Assembly: GCA_030697365.1 (NCBI GenBank)
Contig: JAUYQH010000022.1
Location: 1-34,575, forward strand
Length of the DNA: 34,575 nt
Direction: 5' to 3'
Source: Novosphingobium sp.
GTDB taxonomy: Bacteria; Pseudomonadota; Alphaproteobacteria; Sphingomonadales; Sphingomonadaceae
The notes under the pieces were generated by a model. The model worked only from the letters and a program-made list of their open reading frames with translations, did not search any database and was not told the DNA's origin. The translations under genes were made by a program, and so were the position numbers. Position 1 is the stretch's first letter. Each line of letters starts with the position of its first letter. Positions 30,019 to 34,575 of the stretch are shown here, one piece after another.

Positions 30019-30972
30019 CTACACGTCCTCGTCGGCAAAGGGATTGGCAACCTTGAAGTTGTCGACCATCGCTCCGGTCAGCGTGGGTGCCAGCTCATCG
30101 AGTGCCTCGAGTGTCCAGTCACCATCACGAAACAGGCTTGCCGCGAAAGTCGGAGGGGTCAGCAACGCGACCTCATCCCCGCCAACGAAGAAATCCTGTC
30201 CATTAATATTGCCCGCCGCCGGGGTGCAAAGCCATGTCACGAACGCTGCGATCGACGCCGGCGTGGCCGCCTTTTCCCAGCGCGCATGGCCGCGCTCGCC
30301 GATCCAATATTGCCCGAGCAGGTCGAGCAGCGGCTTCCAGGTGCCCGCCAGGTTCTTCTGGAACCAGTCGCCCCCGCCAACTGCGCCGGCAGTGGCCCGC
30401 GGACGGATCATGTTGCACCGAATATTGAACCGCCCCTGCTCGCGCGCGATGCTGCGCGTTAGTCCGGCGACCCCCTCCTTCGCCGCGGAATAGGCCGAGT
30501 TGAAAACCATGCCGAGGCCGGCCTCAGAACCCGTGTTGACAATCGATCCTCCACCTCGGCGCCGAAGATGGGGCACCGCGAACTTAATGGTCAGGAATGT
30601 GGCTTTCAGGTGGGTGCCCAAAACCAAGTCCCATTGCTGGTCGGTCAGCTTGTCAACCGGATTGCCGCCGCGCATCCCGGCGTTATTGACCAAAATGTCG
30701 AGCCCGCCGAATGCCTCGATGGCGGTCACAACCGTCTTCCGGGCGCCATCCTCGCAGCTGAGGTCTTCGGTCGCGGCTACAGCACGGCCACCTGCTGCGA
30801 CGATTTCCTGGCTCACCAGCTCCGCCAGCTTGGCGCCATCCGCACTGGATCCAAAATCGCTGACGACAACGGAGGCACCCTCCGCCCCGAGCGACATAGC
30901 CTCGCATCGCCCAATTCCGTGTCCCGCCCCCGTGACGATTGCCACTTTCCCTTCCAAACGACCCTCGGCCAT
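30019..30972 (-). CDS. Short-chain dehydrogenase/reductase
   Basis: A 317-residue classical SDR. The Rossmann motif TGAGHGIG (~14-21) follows MAEGRLEGKVAIV. NNAG lies in DILVNNAGMRGG, the catalytic Ser in IVNTGSEAG and Tyr-x-x-x-Lys in YSAAK. A ~60-residue C-terminal extension (DEVALLTPPTFAASLFRDGD to NPFADEDV) is typical of SDRs acting on CoA esters or steroid-like alcohols. ATG 30972 has AAGGAGA upstream. It is probably cotranscribed with the broken thioesterase downstream. It likely oxidises a hydroxyl intermediate with NAD(P); the substrate is not readable. Confidence 0.93.
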   Translation of the reverse strand: MAEGRLEGKVAIVTGAGHGIGRCEAMSLGAEGASVVVSDFGSSADGAKLAELVSQEIVAAGGRAVAATEDLSCEDGARKTVVTAIEAFGGLDILVNNAGMRGGNPVDKLTDQQWDLVLGTHLKATFLTIKFAVPHLRRRGGGSIVNTGSEAGLGMVFNSAYSAAKEGVAGLTRSIAREQGRFNIRCNMIRPRATAGAVGGGDWFQKNLAGTWKPLLDLLGQYWIGERGHARWEKAATPASIAAFVTWLCTPAAGNINGQDFFVGGDEVALLTPPTFAASLFRDGDWTLEALDELAPTLTGAMVDNFKVANPFADEDV

Positions 30973-31144
30973 GCCTCGTCTCCTTTTGATGATGTCGGTC
31001 CCGGCAACGCTGCGAGTCAAACCAGGTCGGTGCGACCGTTGATGTATCTTTGTGGGGTATGCGGGTGGCGCGAATGTTCTGTTCCGCAATCACGACAAGC
31101 AATATCCCAAGCTTGCGTTGAGCTGGCGTCGAAACGATCGGGAT

Positions 31145-33520
31145 TCACTTCAGGTGCACCTTCACCTCTTTGAGTGTTCCAGTGAACCGGCTGTTCTTGA
31201 TCGTGTACTCATCATTCACCGGCGTTAGCGTGTCTTCGCCCACGTCCATCGTCTCTGATTGAGATATCCAGGTGACATGGGTGCGCTCAATTCGCCCTCT
31301 AGCGACTTGCTTGCCGTCAACCTTGAGCGTCAGAGTCCCGGCCGCTCCCGGTTTCGGTCCATCGGCGGCAAACTCTGCGACAACCTCGTGTGAGCCTGGG
31401 GGGAGCGACGAGTCCGCGCGCACTTGGTATTGATGTGCGCGGCCTATTGCGTTGTAATGAAAAACCGGCCGTCCATTATTCAGATAGAATGCCCAGCCGC
31501 CAAATCGGCCACCTTGCGTCATAAGGATGCCGTTTGCGCCACCCTGGGGGACATCAACCTTGGCGGCAATCGTCCAGGACCGACCGATCAACCGCGGGGC
31601 GGCGCTTTCGCCAACCCGCGTCAATCCGGCGTGGAAGGTAAAATCGCTGCGACCGGCAACGATGCTAGGCCGGCCTTCGGCTCCTTCTGCGACGCTGTGA
31701 ATCGGCAGGACAAGGTTTGCCTCAGCTTCCTTGAAAAACGCGTCCTTCATTTCGGAGAGCTTGTCAGGCATGACACTCGCGACGTCAGTCGACTGCGAGA
31801 AGTCCTTGCCAACGTTGTAAAGTTCCCAGTGACGAGAGGCGAGATCGCTTCGGCGGCCCAAGGTGACCTCCCAAGGGGCGGCCACGGGCCGCGTCCCGGC
31901 CCACCAACCGTCCTTGTAGATGCCCAAGTTCTGCATCATCTCGAACACCTGTGTTCGGGGCGGCTGCGTGGCCGTGGGCTCTCGGAAGGTGTAGGTGAAA
32001 CTGGCGCCGTCTAGCGGCTTCTGTGCGACGCCATTAACTGATGTTGGCTGCTCGATACCTGCAGCCTCAAGAAGCGTAGGGACCACATCAGTCACATAGA
32101 GGAACTGCGACCGTACCGCGCCCGGCTTAATGCGCCCGGACCAAACTGCGACCATGCCATTGCGCACGCCGCCGAAATGCGAGGCCACCTGTTTGTAGTA
32201 CTGAAACGGCGAGTTCAAGCTCCAAGCCCATCCTGCGGGATAGTGATTGAGCGCCCTGGGACCGCCAAGGTCGTCGATGTGCGAGAGCAGCTCGGCTTCA
32301 TCCTCACGGTAACCGTTGATCATGGAGTCCTCGATCAAAAGCCCGCCCTCTCGGCCCTCCGCGCTCGCCCCATTATCTCCCTGGATGTATACAATCAGCG
32401 TGTTGTCCAACTGGCCGCTCGCGCGCAACTGGTCGATGACCGTTCCGATCTGTGTGTCGGCAAAAGACAGCGCCGCCGCATAAACCTCCATCATTCGTGA
32501 ATAGAGTCGTTTCTGATCCGTGGGCAGCGAACTCCAGGCAGGAAGCGACGCGGGTCGCGGCGTCAGTTTAACGTCCTGTGGTATGATCTTGAGTTTCTTC
32601 TGCCGCGCGAAGATTTGCTCGCGCTGGACGTCCCATCCCTGATCGAACTTACCACGGAATTTCTCGATCCACTCTCGGGGAGCGCTATGAGGCGAATGCG
32701 CCGTTCCGGGAGCATAATACATAAAGAAGGGCTTACTGGGCGCCAAGTCGTGTTGTTGCTGGATCCATTTGGACGCACGCGCAGCTAAGTCCTGGTCAAG
32801 GATGTAATCGGGCTCGTCGGGCGGACTGATGGCCCGCGTATTTTCGTATAATGCTGGCGCGTATTGATCAGTGTCACCTCCCTGAAAGCCATAGAAGTAC
32901 TCAAAGCCCTGTCCCGCCGGCCACCGGTCGAACGGACCAACCGAGCTCTGCTCCCACTCCGGAGTGAGGTGCCATTTACCGAATACCGAGGTGCTGTAGC
33001 CATTCTGCCGAAGAGTTTCGGCCACCATGCCCGTCGAGCGAGAAATGACAGAAGTGTAGCCTTCGTAGCCGGTCGGCAGATTCGCGACATTGCCCATGCC
33101 GGTGTTGTGCGGTTCACGGCCCGTGAGCAAGGCAGCGCGTGTCGGCGAGCAGATCGCCGTTGTGTTGAAACGGTTGTAGCGCGCGCCGCTTGCTGCAAGC
33201 CGATCGAACGTCGGAGTGGGAATCGGCCCACCAAATGCGCTGCTCGCGCCGAAACCCACGTCGTCCGTCATGATGAGGAGGATGTTTGGAGCGCCTTTGG
33301 GCGCTTGAGGACCCTGCGGCCATTGCGACGGACTCGACTCGGCCGCGGTTCGTCCAACCTTTGCATTCGATGGAGCGGAGGGTGGCGGCAACGTCGCCTG
33401 AGCGACGAGAGGGCCGCTTGCGAACATAGCGAGCGCTAGGGCAAGGGATGTCTTACCCGCGATTCGTTTGTGACGGACTCCGGAATCCATCCCCTCGTGC
33501 TTCGTGACTCGAAACGCCAT
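31145..33520 (-). CDS. Secreted arylsulfatase (Cys-type formylglycine sulfatase)
   Basis: A 791-residue type I sulfatase that hydrolyses sulfate esters. A signal peptide (RHKRIAGKTSLALALAMFAS, cleavage after VAQA near 42) predicts export to the periplasm. Metal-site Asp86-Asp87 lie in LLIMTDDVGFG. The formylglycine signature C124-S-P-T-R needs a maturase (FGE type). K182 and H184 in GKWHL, then TAHSPHSAP and QGDNGASAEG follow. The C-terminal ~200 residues form a beta-rich extension common in large alkyl/arylsulfatases. ATG 33490 is an alternative start. It lies 172 bp upstream of the SDR gene on the same strand, behind a TetR-like operator, and diverges from the TetR gene. It would release an alcohol or phenol for the cluster. 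Confidence 0.95.
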   Translation of the reverse strand: MAFRVTKHEGMDSGVRHKRIAGKTSLALALAMFASGPLVAQATLPPPSAPSNAKVGRTAAESSPSQWPQGPQAPKGAPNILLIMTDDVGFGASSAFGGPIPTPTFDRLAASGARYNRFNTTAICSPTRAALLTGREPHNTGMGNVANLPTGYEGYTSVISRSTGMVAETLRQNGYSTSVFGKWHLTPEWEQSSVGPFDRWPAGQGFEYFYGFQGGDTDQYAPALYENTRAISPPDEPDYILDQDLAARASKWIQQQHDLAPSKPFFMYYAPGTAHSPHSAPREWIEKFRGKFDQGWDVQREQIFARQKKLKIIPQDVKLTPRPASLPAWSSLPTDQKRLYSRMMEVYAAALSFADTQIGTVIDQLRASGQLDNTLIVYIQGDNGASAEGREGGLLIEDSMINGYREDEAELLSHIDDLGGPRALNHYPAGWAWSLNSPFQYYKQVASHFGGVRNGMVAVWSGRIKPGAVRSQFLYVTDVVPTLLEAAGIEQPTSVNGVAQKPLDGASFTYTFREPTATQPPRTQVFEMMQNLGIYKDGWWAGTRPVAAPWEVTLGRRSDLASRHWELYNVGKDFSQSTDVASVMPDKLSEMKDAFFKEAEANLVLPIHSVAEGAEGRPSIVAGRSDFTFHAGLTRVGESAAPRLIGRSWTIAAKVDVPQGGANGILMTQGGRFGGWAFYLNNGRPVFHYNAIGRAHQYQVRADSSLPPGSHEVVAEFAADGPKPGAAGTLTLKVDGKQVARGRIERTHVTWISQSETMDVGEDTLTPVNDEYTIKNSRFTGTLKEVKVHLK

Positions 33521-33562
33521 TGGCTTGTCTCACCCGATTTTTTTCACTTGTCTTCGGGGAGG

Positions 33563-33604
33563 GATTAGGACAAAACCAAGCTCAATGTCAACGGCGATGT
33601 TGAG
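33563..33604 (-). promoter_or_regulatory. Sulfatase promoter with TetR-type operator candidate 2
   Basis: On the minus strand TTGACA (33586-33591) is followed after 17 bp by the weak -10 CTAATC (33563-33568). The 24-bp imperfect dyad CTCAA...TTGAG (33581-33604) covers the -35 box. It shares TCAA-N3-CAA-N-G-N-CGATGTTG with the site at 29348-29371. It lies in the divergent region between the sulfatase and TetR genes. Confidence 0.55.
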
Positions 33605-33781
33605 AATGTGTGATCCGCAGCCTCTTTTCGAGGAGCCAAGGCTTGGTGCGCATCTTTTGAAACCAAGGATGCATGCACCCGGCGCGTCTCGCTGCACCTC
33701 GTCAAACCGACAGCCTTGCGGGACGATGACTGGACGATCTGCGCAACCTACTTCATAACAGCACTTTCGAAAAGGAATGAG

Positions 33782-34408
33782 ATGGGCAAGGTTTCGACTC
33801 GCGCGGCAAAGCGCTTGGAGATCATGCGAATAGGCGCGACTATTTTCAAGGAGGTGGGATACGAAAACGCGACCGTCGATGATATTGCAAAGCGCGCAAA
33901 AATGGACCGGGCGACGCTTTACTACTACTTCAAGGGAAAGCAGGAGCTTTTTCGAGAGATGGTCAATGTCGCAACGGCAAGCAACGTGGCGACAGCAGAA
34001 CAGATAGCGGCACTAGATGAGCCATCCGATGCCAAGCTCCGGAAGCTCATTCACGCGCTCTTCGAGTCGTACCAGCAGCATTATCCCTATCTCTTCGTCT
34101 ATCTGGAGCAGGACATCAGCCGCTTGACGATCGACCAGTCGGAATGGAGCGCGGAGATCTTAAACCTCAATAACCGCTTCAACTGCGCAGTAGTCAAGAT
34201 CATTCGTGACGGCCGAAAGTCTGGCCTGTTCTTGTCACGCGGCAGTGACAAGATATTGGCCGCCGGCATACTCGGCATGTGCAATTGGAGTCACCGGTGG
34301 TTCAAGCCAGAGGGGGCAATGACAGCGCGTGACATAGCCGACGTTTTTGCGGATCTGGTATTGGGCGGTATATGTCGAGCCGCAACACCGAGTTCTTCGG
34401 ACGTATAG
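33782..34408 (+). CDS. TetR-family transcriptional regulator
   Basis: A 208-residue regulator. The N-terminal TetR HTH (residues ~10-55) reads KRLEIMRIGATIFKEVGYEN, ATVDDIAKRAKMDRATLYYY, FKGKQELF. The all-helical ligand domain includes YPYLFVYLEQDISRL and an aromatic C-terminal region (GMCNWSHRWFKPEGAM), as in regulators of hydrophobic ligands such as acyl-CoA or steroid compounds. ATG 33782 follows AAAGGAATGAG. The gene diverges from the sulfatase and is the best candidate to bind the paired operators. The ligand is unknown. Confidence 0.93.
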   Translation: MGKVSTRAAKRLEIMRIGATIFKEVGYENATVDDIAKRAKMDRATLYYYFKGKQELFREMVNVATASNVATAEQIAALDEPSDAKLRKLIHALFESYQQHYPYLFVYLEQDISRLTIDQSEWSAEILNLNNRFNCAVVKIIRDGRKSGLFLSRGSDKILAAGILGMCNWSHRWFKPEGAMTARDIADVFADLVLGGICRAATPSSSDV

Positions 34409-34451
34409 TCTCTTGCGAATGAGGATCTACAGTCATACCAACCTGCATTGA

Positions 34452-34575
34452 TCACGACCCACATGCCCATTGGCGTCGGCCGATAGTCATGATGCGCCAC
34501 GGCTGATCGATGAGCTTGTTCCAGGCTTCGCAGCAATGGTCGATTATGTTGTCGTGGGATGTGAAGACGCGGTTG
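34452..34575 (-). CDS. IS630-family transposase, C-terminal end (runs off window)
   Basis: The last 40 codons of a DDE_3 transposase, ending at TGA 34452. It reads NRVFTSHDNIIDHCCEAWNK, then LIDQPWRIMTIGRRQWACGS. This matches the usual IS630-family tail (N-R-V-F-x-S-x-D-x-I-x-D-x-C-x-x-A-W-N). The remainder lies beyond the window, so intactness cannot be judged. It shows that the catabolic cluster is bordered by mobile DNA on this side too. Confidence 0.85.
   Translation of the reverse strand, partial: NRVFTSHDNIIDHCCEAWNKLIDQPWRIMTIGRRQWACGS

Noticed and set aside
30973..31144. A third TetR-type operator upstream of the SDR gene
   Set aside because: TTGACT and partial symmetry are present, but the shared TCAA-N3-CAA-N-G-N-CGATGTTG pattern is not.
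1..34575. CRISPR arrays, tRNA or rRNA genes
   Set aside because: No regularly spaced repeat-spacer pattern, tRNA cloverleaf or rRNA sequence was seen; the only short tandem repeats are the iterons.

Overview
The window reads as high-GC alphaproteobacterial DNA, most likely from a sphingomonad (Novosphingobium, Sphingobium, Sphingomonas or Sphingopyxis). I infer this from the protein sequences (TonB-dependent receptor, nitronate monooxygenase, sulfatase), the CIRCE-controlled groESL pair and the codon bias; I ran no database search. A Rep_3-type initiator with iterons and a parA-parS-parB locus sit in the middle. The molecule is therefore a plasmid or chromid, or a chromosome with an integrated plasmid.

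Layout. (1) 1-1407: start of a somewhat divergent groEL and complete groES on the minus strand, behind a sigma70-like promoter with a perfect CIRCE operator. (2) 1562-3559: a DUF938 gene cut in two by an IS110/IS1111-type element whose 3' noncoding end could encode a bridge/seek RNA. (3) 3668-6933: a small ABM-like protein, a CDGSH iron-sulfur protein, a two-gene AAA ATPase + DUF3883 nuclease-like operon followed by a frameshifted McrC-type nuclease remnant, and a truncated PIN-like toxin. (4) 7250-11291: replication and partition module with 22-bp-spaced iterons, an inverted-repeat operator, repA, three long parS palindromes, parA and parB. Copies of the iteron also lie next to the first parS and inside the parB coding sequence. 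(5) 11357-21372: an accessory island with three related tyrosine recombinases on the plus strand. They are interleaved with an HTH protein, an amidoligase-like enzyme, a 452-residue unknown and an AAA-DUF4143 ATPase. Two 74-bp direct repeats bound the last 6.8 kb, and paired inverted repeats with 7-nt spacers precede the second recombinase. (6) 21379-24569: a Tn3-family element with 38-bp inverted repeats that extend to 112 bp of near identity and no flanking target duplication. (7) 24570-25196: a CoA-transferase relic that is an in-frame A-B fusion, broken at both ends. (8) 25571-34408: a catabolic cluster (TonB-dependent receptor, nitronate monooxygenase-like flavoprotein, a thioesterase with an internal amber codon, an SDR and a secreted arylsulfatase) with a divergent TetR regulator. 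Two promoters share a TetR-like operator. The right edge holds the end of an IS630-family transposase.

How the parts may work together. RepA with its iterons and ParAB-parS maintain the replicon, and the shared iteron words suggest that initiation and segregation are cross-wired. The recombinase island looks like a mobile or rearranging module of no named type that I recognise. The last 9 kb look like uptake, desulfation and CoA-stage oxidation of a sulfated hydrophobic substrate under TetR control; the substrate itself cannot be read from the sequence.
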